From Lentibacillus cibarius (GTDB taxonomy: Bacteria > Bacillota > Bacilli > Bacillales > Amphibacillaceae), in contig NZ_VCIA01000001.1 of assembly GCF_005887555.1 (NCBI RefSeq), forward strand, positions 2,170,001 to 2,234,000: a stretch of 64,000 nt of DNA, written 5' to 3'. Within the stretch, counting starts at the first letter, position 1. Each line of letters opens with the position of its first letter. Both the position numbers and the translations under genes were made by a program. The notes beneath the pieces are model-generated. The model saw only the letters and a list, made by a program, of their open reading frames with translations. It ran no database searches and was not told where the DNA came from. This document shows positions 10,016 to 18,782 of this stretch, piece after piece.

Positions 10016-10057
10016 AATCCAAGCCTCTATTTAACTATTAAAATAGAGGCTTGGATT
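10016..10057. terminator. perfect 17-bp inverted repeat, probable bidirectional terminator
   Basis: AATCCAAGCCTCTATTT (10016-10032) is the exact reverse complement of 10041-10057, with an eight-base loop. A T-rich stretch follows on the plus strand. It is the second hairpin after the MBL gene and separates it from the norB control region. Confidence 0.6.
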
Positions 10058-10180
10058 TTGTAGACTTTTTGAGTGTTATTCCTTATAAATTGTTATTTGT
10101 GAACAAAAGTTGAAATTTACATCACTTACATCTTACAAATAGGAAAAACTGATATACGTCAAATTTTTTTCCGTTCAAAT

Positions 10181-10239
10181 ACTGTACAGTAAAGATACAG
10201 AAAGATAATGCATGTAAATAAACTTGCAAATACATGCAT
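10181..10239 (+). promoter_or_regulatory. palindromes upstream of norB (candidate NO-responsive operator)
   Basis: Two dyads lie in the 270 bp before norB. ACTGTACAGT (10181-10190) is a perfect palindrome. ATGCATGTA (10208-10216) and TACATGCAT (10231-10239) form a perfect 9-bp inverted repeat with 14 bp between arms. The second, flanked by AAT, loosely resembles NsrR-type half sites, which would suit a nitric oxide reductase; the regulator is inferred. Confidence 0.45.
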
Positions 10240-10290
10240 GCAACTGGGGGTGAGTGAGTAGCTAATTTCTATATTACTATAGTTAACATA

Positions 10291-10306
10291 TGTGAATAAC
10301 ATCACA
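10291..10306 (+). promoter_or_regulatory. Fnr/CRP-type site close to the norB start
   Basis: TGTGAATAACATCACA fits TGTGA-N6-TCACA exactly. It suggests control by the oxygen-sensing regulator Fnr. Its centre is only about 30 bp before the norB start codon, so it cannot act as a normal -41.5 activator site for a promoter upstream of the gene. Confidence 0.55.
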
Positions 10307-10328
10307 AATTTAGAGAGGGATGAGTAAG

Positions 10329-12653
10329 ATGAGAAAAAATCAGAAACCTACCACAGTGAATGGATTGCTTAAATCAATTACAATCATTACGCTTGTACTA
10401 AGTTTTACGGCACTGATCGTTGGGGGTTACTGGATTTTTAAGAATCAGGCACCGCGACCGCTGGAGGTGATAGCATCCGATGGAACGGTCGTTATGACAC
10501 AGGATTCCATCAAGGGAGGGCAGGCTGTCTTTCAAAAATACGGCTTAATGGATTACGGCACTGTACTTGGGAACGGGTCATACATGGGTCCTGATTACAC
10601 TGCAGAAGCATTAAAAGTATATACAGAAGGCATGCAGGATTATTATGCAAAAGAGGATTATGGTACGGATTATGCGGATTTATCGCAGTCGGAAGCTGCA
10701 ATTATAAAAGATAAAGTCATTTCTGAAATGCGTGAGAACCGATTTAACGAGGATGATAATAAGTTATATGTAACTGATGCACAAGTGTATGGTATTAATC
10801 AGGTCGAGGCTTATTATCGTGAGGTATTTGAAAATGGTGATGGTTGGGGATTAAAGGCCAATCTAATTCAAGAACAAGATATGCCGGAAACGAATCGCGC
10901 TTATGTAGCTGACGGAGATCAAATTGAACAAATTTCTGATTTCTTTTTCTGGACGGCATGGATCTCTAGCACGAATCGTATCGGAGACGATATCTCTTAT
11001 ACAAATAACTGGCCATTTTATGAAGATGCCGGAAATACGATGTCTTATTCCGCAATCTTATGGAGTGGTGTGAGCATCACCATTCTCGCCCTGTTTGTTG
11101 CAATTATTTTATACATCTTTTATAAATATCATTTCGGCATGGAACCGGCCTTTACCAAAGATAGTTATCCTACATTTAATTTAAGTAAGAAAAAGGTAAC
11201 TGTCTCTCAGGTGAAATCCGCCAAATTCTTTTTACTGGTTGGTGTGATGTTTTTTATCCAGGTCATGCTCGGTGCTTTACTGGCACATTATTATACTGAA
11301 CCGGATTCATTCTTTGGTATCAAATGGATTTATGATCTGCTGCCATTTGGTATGGCAAAAGGCTATCATCTGCAGCTCGCCATTTTCTGGATTGCCACAT
11401 CTTGGCTGGGACTAGGTATCTATTTTGCACCGAATGTAGGTGGACTCGAACCAAAACGCCAAGGAAAATTGGTAGATATATTGTTCTGGGCGTTGGTTAT
11501 TGTTGTTGGTGGATCCATGGTTGGTGAATGGCTAGGTGTCAACGGCTATCTCGGCAATCTATGGTTCTTGTTGGGTCATCAAGGCTGGGAATACCTTGAA
11601 CTGGGACGTATTTGGCAAATAGCTTTTGCGATTGGCATGGGCATATGGCTGCTTATCGTATTTAGAGGTATACGTGGAGGTTTGCAAAAAGAACGTGACA
11701 AGGGCGGATTGATCCACCTGTTGTTTTACGCTTCCATAGCTGTGCCTGCCTTTTACTTTTTTGCATTTTTCATTAACCCGGAAATGAGCTTTACCATGGC
11801 GGATTACTGGCGTTGGTGGGTTGTCCATTTGTGGGTGGAAGGCATCTTTGAAGTATTCGCTGTTGTTATAATCGGATTTATGCTTGTAAGTATGAAACTC
11901 GTAACGAAGTCTTCTGTTATTCGCATGTTTTATTTTCAAATTATATTGTTGCTAGGAACCGGTGTGCTTGGCATTGGGCATCATTATTACTACAACGGTT
12001 CACCGGAAGCATGGATTGCCGTCGGGGCCGTGTTCAGCGCACTGGAAATTATACCCTTGACACTGCTTGTTCTGGAAGCTTATGAACACTACAAAATGAT
12101 GAAAACCGGTGGCGTTAAATTTCCATATAAACTCACCTTTTGGTTCTTGATTGCAACTTCTTTGTGGAACGTTGTTGGAGCCGGCGTTACAGGATTTCTT
12201 ATTAATCTTCCTGTCGTCAACTACTTTGAGCACGGTCAACAGTTAACTCCTGCACACGCCCATGCCGCCATGATGGGTGTCTATGGTATGTTTGCTATTG
12301 CCGTACTACTATACTCGCTAAGAAATATCGTTAAACCTGAAAAATGGAACGATACCTGGCTGAAGTGGTCATTCTGGTTATTAAATATCGGATTGTTCGG
12401 GATGGTTTTTGTTGCCTTGACCCCGATTGGATTTATACAGCTCAAGGAATCCTTTGTTAATGGATATTGGGCATCAAGAACAAGCGACTTCCTTCAACAA
12501 GACGTCATTCAGAATCTGATGCTTATACGGGCTATCCCCGATACAATTTTTATTGTGGGTGTTGTTATCCTGATTATATTTATTGTAAAAGTCATGTTCC
12601 ACCTGAAAAAACCATCGTATCATGGCGGGGACAGCATTCCTGAAGAAGATTAA
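10329..12653 (+). CDS. norB: quinol-dependent nitric oxide reductase (qNor)
   Basis: Single-subunit membrane enzyme that reduces two NO to N2O using electrons from menaquinol. Length 774 is typical of qNor: an N-terminal membrane segment (about 14-36), an extracytoplasmic cytochrome-c-like domain without a haem motif (about 40-235), then a heme-copper-oxidase-like bundle. Metal ligands are visible in KGYHLQLAIFW, VVHLWVEGIFEVF, GHHYYY and AHAHAAMMG. I start at the ATG at 10329, nine bases after AGAGGG; the ATG at 10320 abuts the ribosome-binding site. No nirK or nosZ is nearby, so the role is probably NO detoxification or truncated denitrification. Confidence 0.93.
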   Translation: MRKNQKPTTVNGLLKSITIITLVLSFTALIVGGYWIFKNQAPRPLEVIASDGTVVMTQDSIKGGQAVFQKYGLMDYGTVLGNGSYMGPDYTAEALKVYTEGMQDYYAKEDYGTDYADLSQSEAAIIKDKVISEMRENRFNEDDNKLYVTDAQVYGINQVEAYYREVFENGDGWGLKANLIQEQDMPETNRAYVADGDQIEQISDFFFWTAWISSTNRIGDDISYTNNWPFYEDAGNTMSYSAILWSGVSITILALFVAIILYIFYKYHFGMEPAFTKDSYPTFNLSKKKVTVSQVKSAKFFLLVGVMFFIQVMLGALLAHYYTEPDSFFGIKWIYDLLPFGMAKGYHLQLAIFWIATSWLGLGIYFAPNVGGLEPKRQGKLVDILFWALVIVVGGSMVGEWLGVNGYLGNLWFLLGHQGWEYLELGRIWQIAFAIGMGIWLLIVFRGIRGGLQKERDKGGLIHLLFYASIAVPAFYFFAFFINPEMSFTMADYWRWWVVHLWVEGIFEVFAVVIIGFMLVSMKLVTKSSVIRMFYFQIILLLGTGVLGIGHHYYYNGSPEAWIAVGAVFSALEIIPLTLLVLEAYEHYKMMKTGGVKFPYKLTFWFLIATSLWNVVGAGVTGFLINLPVVNYFEHGQQLTPAHAHAAMMGVYGMFAIAVLLYSLRNIVKPEKWNDTWLKWSFWLLNIGLFGMVFVALTPIGFIQLKESFVNGYWASRTSDFLQQDVIQNLMLIRAIPDTIFIVGVVILIIFIVKVMFHLKKPSYHGGDSIPEED

Positions 12654-12662
12654 CAGAACTGT

Positions 12663-12697
12663 GGAGGCAACGGCCGTTTGGTCACTGCCTCTTTTTT
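12663..12697 (+). terminator. rho-independent terminator of norB
   Basis: GGAGGCA pairs with TGCCTC, followed by TTTTTT, ten bases after the norB stop codon. Confidence 0.8.
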
Positions 12698-13040
12698 ACG
12701 TGAAAAAGTATACATTTTGGAAGACCTTATAAGTTTTGGCACTCGGTGAAACGAATGGCGAGACCTTCTAATGAAGAAAGAACGGATTCAGGGAGGTTAT
12801 GCCGCATATACTTAGTAGTAAGACTACACTTCAAGCTCACGAGTTGAGACTGTGGGGGTTGCATAAACATTTATTTGCAATTAAATCATGCTTTGACATC
12901 TACAAAAGCAGTATCATTGTATCTCAGCGATGTTTTAGTAATCCGGACCTTGGAAAGACTATAAGTAGCGAGTGGTATGAAGTTGGCAAATGAACGGAGT
13001 AGGTAATCGAAAACAATAGGATGATAAAGAGGGACTGATT
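12698..13040. other. gene-free stretch, possible dispersed element
   Basis: No convincing gene: the only open frame (about 64 codons from 12799) has a ribosome-binding site two bases from its ATG and an unremarkable composition. The ends carry loosely similar text (TGGAAGACCTTATAAGT at about 12719 and TGGAAAGACTATAAGT at about 12951), which could mark a decayed or dispersed element. I cannot assign it. Confidence 0.3.
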
Positions 13041-13367
13041 ATGTTTGAATTCATAGCTATTGTGGCAGCGGCCCTGCTGCTATTTATGTTTAGAGATGAT
13101 AAGAAATACAGAACAGTCTATAGTGGCAGCGAGTCAAATTTAAGTGAGGCAAATGAATATTATTGGTTACTAAAACACAAAAAAATTCCAATCAAGTATC
13201 AAATTCCATATAACTGGAAAAATTTCTACCAATTTGGATATAAGGAAAGTCCGGTATATATAAAAGTAAGTGAAGATTATGTGGAAAAAGCGAGAAAAGT
13301 GATGATGTATCATCGTATAGAGAAAATGAAAATGCAAAGAAATATCGAGCTTGAGAGAAATAAGTGA
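13041..13367 (+). CDS. small membrane-anchored protein, DUF2007-like
   Basis: Protein of 108 residues with one N-terminal membrane segment (about 3-17) and a cytoplasmic remainder rich in Tyr and Lys. The order TVYSGSESNLSEA, then LLKHKKIPIKYQI, then VYIKVSEDYVEKA is reminiscent of DUF2007 putative signal-transducing proteins, which have a similar strand-helix-strand start; the likeness is weak and I would not assign a function. GAGGG lies seven bases before the ATG. It stands alone between a gene-free stretch and a GC-rich repeat region. Confidence 0.6.
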   Translation: MFEFIAIVAAALLLFMFRDDKKYRTVYSGSESNLSEANEYYWLLKHKKIPIKYQIPYNWKNFYQFGYKESPVYIKVSEDYVEKARKVMMYHRIEKMKMQRNIELERNK

Positions 13368-13378
13368 TAGTCTCCTCT

Positions 13379-13470
13379 GAGCTTACTCGCGAGCCACCGC
13401 ATCATTCGGTTGCTGATTCGAGTTATGAGTGCCCTTTTCCATGAGCCGCCGCTTGATTCGTGTTATACGC
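13379..13470. repeat. imperfect GC-rich direct repeats
   Basis: GAGCCACCGC (13391) and GAGCCGCCGC (13443), and TGATTCGAGTTAT (13414) and TGATTCGTGTTAT (13454), recur in a short intergenic stretch. The spacing is not regular. It may be a degenerate member of the repeat families seen elsewhere, but this is not certain. Confidence 0.5.
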
Positions 13471-13535
13471 AAGCACGATATTTCCGACAGGGGTTAGGGC
13501 TGTGCTAAAATAGCTAATAGAAAAGAGGTGGCTCC

Positions 13536-14261
13536 ATGGATATAGAGGTATGGTCTGACTTTATATGTCCATTCTGTTATATTGGCAAGCGTCGCCTGGA
13601 ACTGGCCTTGGATCAATTTCCACATAAAAAGAAGGTAGCAGTGACTTATAACAGCTATGAACTTGATCCGAATGCTGAGAGGAACCCCGGTAAATCGATT
13701 CATGAACTGATGGCCGAGAAATTTGGCATGAGTGTTGAAGAGGCCAGAAAATCAAGCGAAGAACTTGGACGTCAGGCGAATGAGCTGGGTTTGACGTATA
13801 ACTTTGATACGATGCAGCACACAAATACATTTGATGCACATCGAGTAGCACAATATGCAAAAAATAAAGGGAAAGAACATGCTGTCACGGAACGTCTGCT
13901 TCGTGCGTATTTCACTGATTCTGAACGAATAAGTGACCATGATACATTAGCTAGGCTAGCTGCCGATGCTGGTCTTGATCGCGGCAACGTACGTGCATTG
14001 TTGAAAAGAAATGACTACGCAGACGATGTCCGGATTGACGAGAAAGAAGCGGCTCAACTGGGTGTACAAGGTGTTCCGTTCTTTGTGTTTAATAGTAAAT
14101 ATGCATTATCCGGTGCACAACCACTGGACGTATTTAAAGAGGTGCTTGAAAAAGTATGGGAAGAGGAACAATCGGAACCTTCCCTGCAATCACTGACCCC
14201 TAAAAAGTCAAAAACAACATACTGTACTGATGAAGGCTGTAAAATTGAAGAAGATGATTAG
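13536..14261 (+). CDS. FrnE-like DsbA-family oxidoreductase
   Basis: Cytoplasmic thioredoxin-fold protein of 241 residues with the active site CPFC (Cys11, Cys14) right after the first strand, an inserted helical domain (about 60-160) and the cis-proline loop GVQGVPFFVF. This is the FrnE/2-hydroxychromene-2-carboxylate isomerase-like branch of DsbA proteins; members act as disulfide isomerases or in oxidative stress. A short tail (CTDEGCKIEEDD) adds two further cysteines that could form a second redox pair, which is unusual. The start follows AAGAGGTGG, and a strong terminator follows the stop. Confidence 0.88.
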   Translation: MDIEVWSDFICPFCYIGKRRLELALDQFPHKKKVAVTYNSYELDPNAERNPGKSIHELMAEKFGMSVEEARKSSEELGRQANELGLTYNFDTMQHTNTFDAHRVAQYAKNKGKEHAVTERLLRAYFTDSERISDHDTLARLAADAGLDRGNVRALLKRNDYADDVRIDEKEAAQLGVQGVPFFVFNSKYALSGAQPLDVFKEVLEKVWEEEQSEPSLQSLTPKKSKTTYCTDEGCKIEEDD

Positions 14262-14270
14262 TACTCATAT

Positions 14271-14315
14271 AACAACCTCCGGGAAGCGGATTGCTTCATG
14301 GGAGGTTGTTTTTTG
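14271..14315 (+). terminator. rho-independent terminator
   Basis: AACAACCTCC pairs with GGAGGTTGTT (14301-14310), then TTTTTG. It ends the FrnE-like gene. Confidence 0.85.
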
Positions 14316-14332
14316 TTTATAAGGTAGTCAAT

Positions 14333-14389
14333 TTGACACAATTAAAGGATAATGATATAAATAGTTTGTGATAATGATTCTCAATATCA
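14333..14389 (+). promoter_or_regulatory. Fur-regulated promoter of the siderophore importer
   Basis: TTGACA (14333-14338) and TATAAA (14356-14361) are 17 bp apart, giving a start near 14368. GATAATGATTCTCAATATC (14370-14388) matches the Fur box and covers that start, the usual position for iron-dependent repression. Confidence 0.85.
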
Positions 14390-14560
14390 TGGTTTAAACT
14401 AGCAAGTTTTTGCTTTCAATATCAAAACACTACATACGACAGGTAAGAAGTATATATGTAGAACCTTTTATTGATGGGAATGACCATATCACTAATCAAA
14501 CATACAGTCTTTTAGTTGTTAGGGATTAATACGCTGTATCAGCAAGGGAACGGGAATGGG

Positions 14561-15517
14561 ATGAGAAAAGGCTATTTGCTTGTCATTGCGTTGATTGTAT
14601 TATCTTTTATATCGCTGTTTGTCGGTGTTACGAGCATATCACCATTGGATATTTTCCACTTAACGCAGGATCAGCTACAAGTTTTAACCGTGAGTCGACT
14701 GCCACGCTTGATTAGTATTTTAATAGCGGGAAGCAGTATTAGTATATGTGGTTTGATTATGCAGCAATTAACGAGGAATAAATTCGTTTCACCGACAACT
14801 GCGGGCACCATGGATTCTGCGCGTCTCGGCGTGTTGGTCTCCTTACTTGTTTTTCCTGCTGCAGGCATGTTGGAAAAAATGGCCGTCGCCTTTGCCTTCG
14901 CGTTGGCAGGTACATTTATATTTATGAAGATTCTTGATCACATTAAATTTAAGAACACGATTTTTATTCCACTTGTTGGTCTGATGTTCGGGAATATCGT
15001 CGGTTCGATTACAACCTTTTTTGGGCTAAAATACAACCTTATACAGAGTATCTCGTCTTGGTTACATGGTGACTTTTCCATGGTGATTGAAGGGCGCTAT
15101 GAACTTTTATATATCAGTATTCCGGCAATTATTCTGGCGTATTTGTTTGCTAATCGTTTTACTTTGGCAGGCATGGGTGAGGACTTTGCGGTGAACCTTG
15201 GCTTGAATTACAAACGGGTTATTAACCTGGGACTAATCATTGTCGCGTTTGTCTCCTCAATCGTGATACTCACTGTAGGAACCCTGCCCTTTTTAGGTCT
15301 GATTGTGCCGAATATTGTTACCATTTTTCGCGGGGATAATATTAAGAAAAGTATTTTTCCTACCGCCGCTATGGGAGCGGTATTTGTATTGTTTTGCGAT
15401 ATATTGGGTCGCATTATTATTTATCCGTATGAAATTTCAATCAGCCTAACGATTGGTGTTATCGGCAGTGGAATTTTCCTGTACTTGTTATTGGGGAGAA
15501 ACGCTCATGAAAGCTAA
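14561..15517 (+). CDS. fpbN: petrobactin/catecholate siderophore ABC permease FpbN (YclN)
   Basis: Inner-membrane permease of the FecCD family, about nine to ten transmembrane helices, forming half of the channel that imports iron-loaded siderophore. The order permease-permease-ATPase-binding protein and recalled similarity to B. subtilis YclN, for example SRLPRLISILIAGSSISICG and KFVSPTTAGTMD, point to the YclNOPQ (FpbNOPQ) petrobactin system. I start at the ATG at 14561 after GGGAACGGG; upstream in-frame codons (to 14516) have no ribosome-binding site. It heads a Fur-controlled operon and overlaps the next gene by 11 bases. Confidence 0.9.
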   Translation: MRKGYLLVIALIVLSFISLFVGVTSISPLDIFHLTQDQLQVLTVSRLPRLISILIAGSSISICGLIMQQLTRNKFVSPTTAGTMDSARLGVLVSLLVFPAAGMLEKMAVAFAFALAGTFIFMKILDHIKFKNTIFIPLVGLMFGNIVGSITTFFGLKYNLIQSISSWLHGDFSMVIEGRYELLYISIPAIILAYLFANRFTLAGMGEDFAVNLGLNYKRVINLGLIIVAFVSSIVILTVGTLPFLGLIVPNIVTIFRGDNIKKSIFPTAAMGAVFVLFCDILGRIIIYPYEISISLTIGVIGSGIFLYLLLGRNAHES

Positions 15518-16445
15518 ACTTATTATTCTTGCAACCATCACAGCAGCAATGATTTCGTTATTTCTATTTATTGATATCGGAGGCTATTGGGATTACGTAT
15601 TACCAAGACGTATAAATAAAATAATCGCTATCATCCTTACAGGTAGTTCGATTGGTGTGTCGACGATTATTTTCCAAACGATCACCAATAATAAAATTTT
15701 GACGCCTAACATCATCGGATTAGACTCTTTATACATGCTGATTCAGACCATTGTTGTGTTCATTTTTGGTGCCAGTACATTAACGATGATGAATAGTAAC
15801 ATCCATTTTTTGATTTCTGTTGGCTTGATGTTAGTATTTTCTGCTTTATTGTATACGTTTTTATTTAAACGAGAAGGGCAAAACATTTATTATTTACTGC
15901 TTGTTGGTCTGATTATGGGAACATTGTTTTCAAGTGTATCTTCGTTCATGCAGATATTGATTGATCCGAACGAGTTTCTTGTCGTAAGGGACTCCATGTT
16001 TGCAAGTTTTAACAATGTAAATACACAGTTGCTCTTCATTTCTTCTGTGAGCGTAGTGCTGATTGGATTATATTTCTTACGTTTTATCAAATACTTAGAT
16101 GTTTTGTCATTAGGAAAGGAACAAGCAATTAATTTAGGGGTGAGCTATGATGCCATAGTCAAGAGATTGTTAATGATTATTGCTGTCCTTGTGTCCATAT
16201 CAACCGCATTGGTTGGCCCTATCACGTTTTTAGGATTGTTGGTAGCCAACATCACTTACCATTTTATGGGGACCTATCAACACAAATTTTTATTCGCGGG
16301 TTCGATTTTCATTAGCATTATTTCCTTGGTAGGGGCGCAAATGCTGGTTGAACGTGTATTTAGTTTTTCAACATCTGTTAGTGTTATTATCAATCTTGTT
16401 GGCGGGTTGTATTTTCTTTATCTGCTTTTAAAGGAGAGTAAGTAA
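15507..16445 (+). CDS. fpbO: petrobactin/catecholate siderophore ABC permease FpbO (YclO)
   Basis: Second FecCD-family permease, 312 residues, pairing with FpbN to form the membrane channel. Hydrophobic helices run through the whole length; the loop with ALVGPITFLGLLVANI is the family's ATPase-contact region. The ATG at 15507 is preceded by GGGGAG and lies inside the last codons of fpbN, so translation is coupled. The stop overlaps the fpbP start by one base (TAATG). The specific siderophore (petrobactin or another catecholate) is inferred from synteny with yclNOPQ. Confidence 0.9.
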   Translation: MKAKLIILATITAAMISLFLFIDIGGYWDYVLPRRINKIIAIILTGSSIGVSTIIFQTITNNKILTPNIIGLDSLYMLIQTIVVFIFGASTLTMMNSNIHFLISVGLMLVFSALLYTFLFKREGQNIYYLLLVGLIMGTLFSSVSSFMQILIDPNEFLVVRDSMFASFNNVNTQLLFISSVSVVLIGLYFLRFIKYLDVLSLGKEQAINLGVSYDAIVKRLLMIIAVLVSISTALVGPITFLGLLVANITYHFMGTYQHKFLFAGSIFISIISLVGAQMLVERVFSFSTSVSVIINLVGGLYFLYLLLKESK

Positions 16446-17203
16446 TGCTAGAAGTTAAAAATGTTACCAAACAGTATGGTCAGAAGAAAGTAGTGGAGGA
16501 TGTTTCTGTCAACATAGAAAAGGGAAAAATCACCTCGTTTATTGGCCCGAATGGTGCGGGGAAAAGTACACTATTATCCATGGTCAGTCGGCTGATCAGT
16601 AAGGATAGTGGTGAGATTGTTGTTGACGGAACAGACATAAGAGAAAACAAAAGTAATGATCTAGCCAAAAAGATATCTATTCTCAAACAATCGAATAATA
16701 TTAACATCCGCATTACAATCAAGGATTTGGTCTGTTTTGGCCGATTTCCCTATTCACAAGGAAGGTTAACCGAAGAAGACTGGAAGCATGTAAATGACGC
16801 ATTGCATTACATGAGGTTAGAAAGTATGCAAAATAAATATATTGATCAACTAAGCGGTGGGCAGCTACAAAGGGCCTATATAGCGATGGTACTCGCACAA
16901 GACACAGAATATATCCTTTTAGACGAACCACTCAATAATTTGGATATGAGTCACTCGGTCGAAATAATGAAAGCACTAAGAAAAATGGTGAATGAACTAC
17001 AGAAAACAGTCGTAATTGTTCTGCACGACATTAATTTTGCTTCTTGTTATTCCGATCACATTATTGCATTAAAGGATGGGAAGGTTGTAAAAGGAGGCAC
17101 CACAGAGGAGATTATTCAACAAACGGTGTTAAAAGAAGTATATGATATGGACATCCAAATCGAAACCATTAACAACAACAGGATTTGTATCTATCATACG
17201 TAA
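16445..17203 (+). CDS. fpbP: siderophore ABC transporter ATPase FpbP (YclP)
   Basis: Cytoplasmic ATP-binding subunit, 252 residues, that powers the FpbN-FpbO permease. Walker A is GPNGAGKST, the signature is LSGGQLQRAYIA, Walker B is YILLDEPLNNLD and the switch His is in VLHDINFAS. This pattern is the FepC/FecE iron-siderophore class. It starts on the overlapping TAATG of fpbO. A long 372-bp gap with its own Fur-type promoter follows before the binding-protein gene, so the ATPase is the last gene of the first transcription unit, though read-through is possible. Confidence 0.93.
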   Translation: MLEVKNVTKQYGQKKVVEDVSVNIEKGKITSFIGPNGAGKSTLLSMVSRLISKDSGEIVVDGTDIRENKSNDLAKKISILKQSNNINIRITIKDLVCFGRFPYSQGRLTEEDWKHVNDALHYMRLESMQNKYIDQLSGGQLQRAYIAMVLAQDTEYILLDEPLNNLDMSHSVEIMKALRKMVNELQKTVVIVLHDINFASCYSDHIIALKDGKVVKGGTTEEIIQQTVLKEVYDMDIQIETINNNRICIYHT

Positions 17204-17264
17204 AGCCTATCGCAACAGACAAGAACAACGCCCAATTAGTTTCAAAAATGTAGTGAATTTTCTA

Positions 17265-17432
17265 TTGACGTTTGTTGAGACAAGTGATATTGTATAAAAC
17301 AGTGATATTGATAATCAATTTCAATCCAGTACAGACTTAGTTAAAGGATACCTATTGTTTAAGTAACTGGATGATTGAATTGCCCTTCTACAAGGGTTTA
17401 TTTTTCCAACATCATTGATAATGATTATCAAT
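17265..17432 (+). promoter_or_regulatory. second Fur-controlled promoter, upstream of fpbQ
   Basis: TTGACG (17265-17270) and TATTGT (17288-17293) are 17 bp apart. A Fur-like box at 17303-17323 (centre TTGATAATCAA) covers the predicted start. A stronger, nearly perfect box, ATTGATAATGATTATCAAT (17414-17432), lies downstream in the leader. This lets the binding protein be expressed separately from the permease genes. Confidence 0.8.
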
Positions 17433-17576
17433 GTCATTACAGGTAAGGCTAGTACTTTCATTGAAAAGGAGGACGGGTGCTCGGGTACATCGATGATACA
17501 TAAGACATCGAGAGCGTATGGCATAAATAATGCAGGCAGTTATGCTAATATAAAAAATTACTTTGAGGTGATTAAG

Positions 17577-18554
17577 GTGTTTAAGAAAATATCGGTATTT
17601 TTACTAGTTATTCTTTTAACGGTAGCTTTGGCAGCTTGTGGCTCTAGTGATTCTGACAATTCGTCCAGCAATTCCAATGATTCATCAGATAAAGATAATA
17701 AAGAATCCGCAAAGGAAACGATCACAGTCGATCATGAACTGGATAGCACAGACGTTCCGAAAAATCCGGAAAATGTCGTAGTGTTTGACTATGGTGCTTT
17801 GGAGACCCTTGATAAGCTGGACGTTCCAGTTAAAGGTGTTGCAAAAGGAAGTGCTCTCCCGGAATACTTATCGAAGTATGAGGGTTCGGAATATAAGAAT
17901 GTTGGCAGTTTAATTGAACCCGACTTTGAAGCAATCAATGAACTGCAGCCCGAGCTGATTATTATTTCCAGCAGACAGTCTGACGCTTATAAAGAATTAA
18001 GTAAAATTGCACCTACTATCTACGTAGGTATAGATAATAAAAATTATATGGATTCATTTACGAAAAACACAAAAACGCTCGGGAAAATCTTTGAGAAGGA
18101 AGACGAGGCCAATCAAGCACTGGATGACATCAAACAATCCATTCAAGACCTCCAGGATAAGACTTCTGACAATGACAAAAAAGGTCTCATTGTCTTATCA
18201 ACCGGTGGGAAAATTAGTGCATATGGTCCCGGATCACGCTTTGGTCTAGTTCATGATGTGTTTGGCGTTCAACCAGCAGATGAGAACATTGAAGCATCGA
18301 CGCATGGTCAGAAAGTGACGTTTGAATATGTCGCCGAACAAGACCCGGATTATTTGTTTGTTATTGATCGGTATAAAGCTATTGGTGGCGACACAGTTGC
18401 CAGTGAAGTACTTGATAATGAGCTTGTAAATGGAACGAAGGCTGCTGAAAATGACAATATCATTTATTTAAATCCGAATGTATGGTATCTTTCCGGTGGC
18501 GGTCTGCTATCGATGGAAGAAATGATTAAAGAAGTTGACAATGGACTGGAATAG
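17577..18554 (+). CDS. fpbQ: siderophore-binding lipoprotein FpbQ (YclQ)
   Basis: Extracellular substrate-binding lipoprotein, 325 residues, that captures ferric siderophore and delivers it to FpbNO. It has a signal peptide ending in LAAC, a Ser/Asp/Asn-rich linker and a class III (helical backbone) binding fold, with KGVAKGSALPEYL near the first lobe and YVAEQDPDYLFVIDR in the second. I start at the GTG at 17577, seven bases after GAGGTG; the open frame upstream crosses the Fur box and is not coding. It belongs to the fpbNOP system, driven by its own Fur-boxed promoter, and ends at a hairpin. Confidence 0.92.
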   Translation: MFKKISVFLLVILLTVALAACGSSDSDNSSSNSNDSSDKDNKESAKETITVDHELDSTDVPKNPENVVVFDYGALETLDKLDVPVKGVAKGSALPEYLSKYEGSEYKNVGSLIEPDFEAINELQPELIIISSRQSDAYKELSKIAPTIYVGIDNKNYMDSFTKNTKTLGKIFEKEDEANQALDDIKQSIQDLQDKTSDNDKKGLIVLSTGGKISAYGPGSRFGLVHDVFGVQPADENIEASTHGQKVTFEYVAEQDPDYLFVIDRYKAIGGDTVASEVLDNELVNGTKAAENDNIIYLNPNVWYLSGGGLLSMEEMIKEVDNGLE

Positions 18555-18560
18555 AAAACA

Positions 18561-18595
18561 AAGAAGCAAGGGAATGAATCTCTTGCTTCTTTTCT
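18561..18595 (+). terminator. rho-independent terminator of fpbQ
   Basis: AAGAAGCAAG pairs with CTTGCTTCTT (18582-18591), followed by TTCT. Confidence 0.8.
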
Positions 18596-18782
18596 AATTA
18601 AAACTAAAATGCGGCAAATTAAAGTAAATTTAACAGGAATTTGTAAACAAAATGTTAATGCTCCCCAGAGCCATTGTCGGGCTGGGAATCCCACAAATCA
18701 TCTGTATATAATAAAACTTGCGCCATCCCCATAAAATATGTTTGAATAAAGTAACAATGAAAGAAATGAGGGAATATCAGCT

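Noticed and set aside
12799..12993. Open frame of 64 codons after norB
   Set aside because: Ribosome-binding site only two bases from the ATG, unremarkable composition, no recognisable motif.
17415..17576. N-terminal extension of fpbQ
   Set aside because: The extension crosses a Fur box and precedes a clear GAGGTG-GTG start followed by a standard lipoprotein signal.
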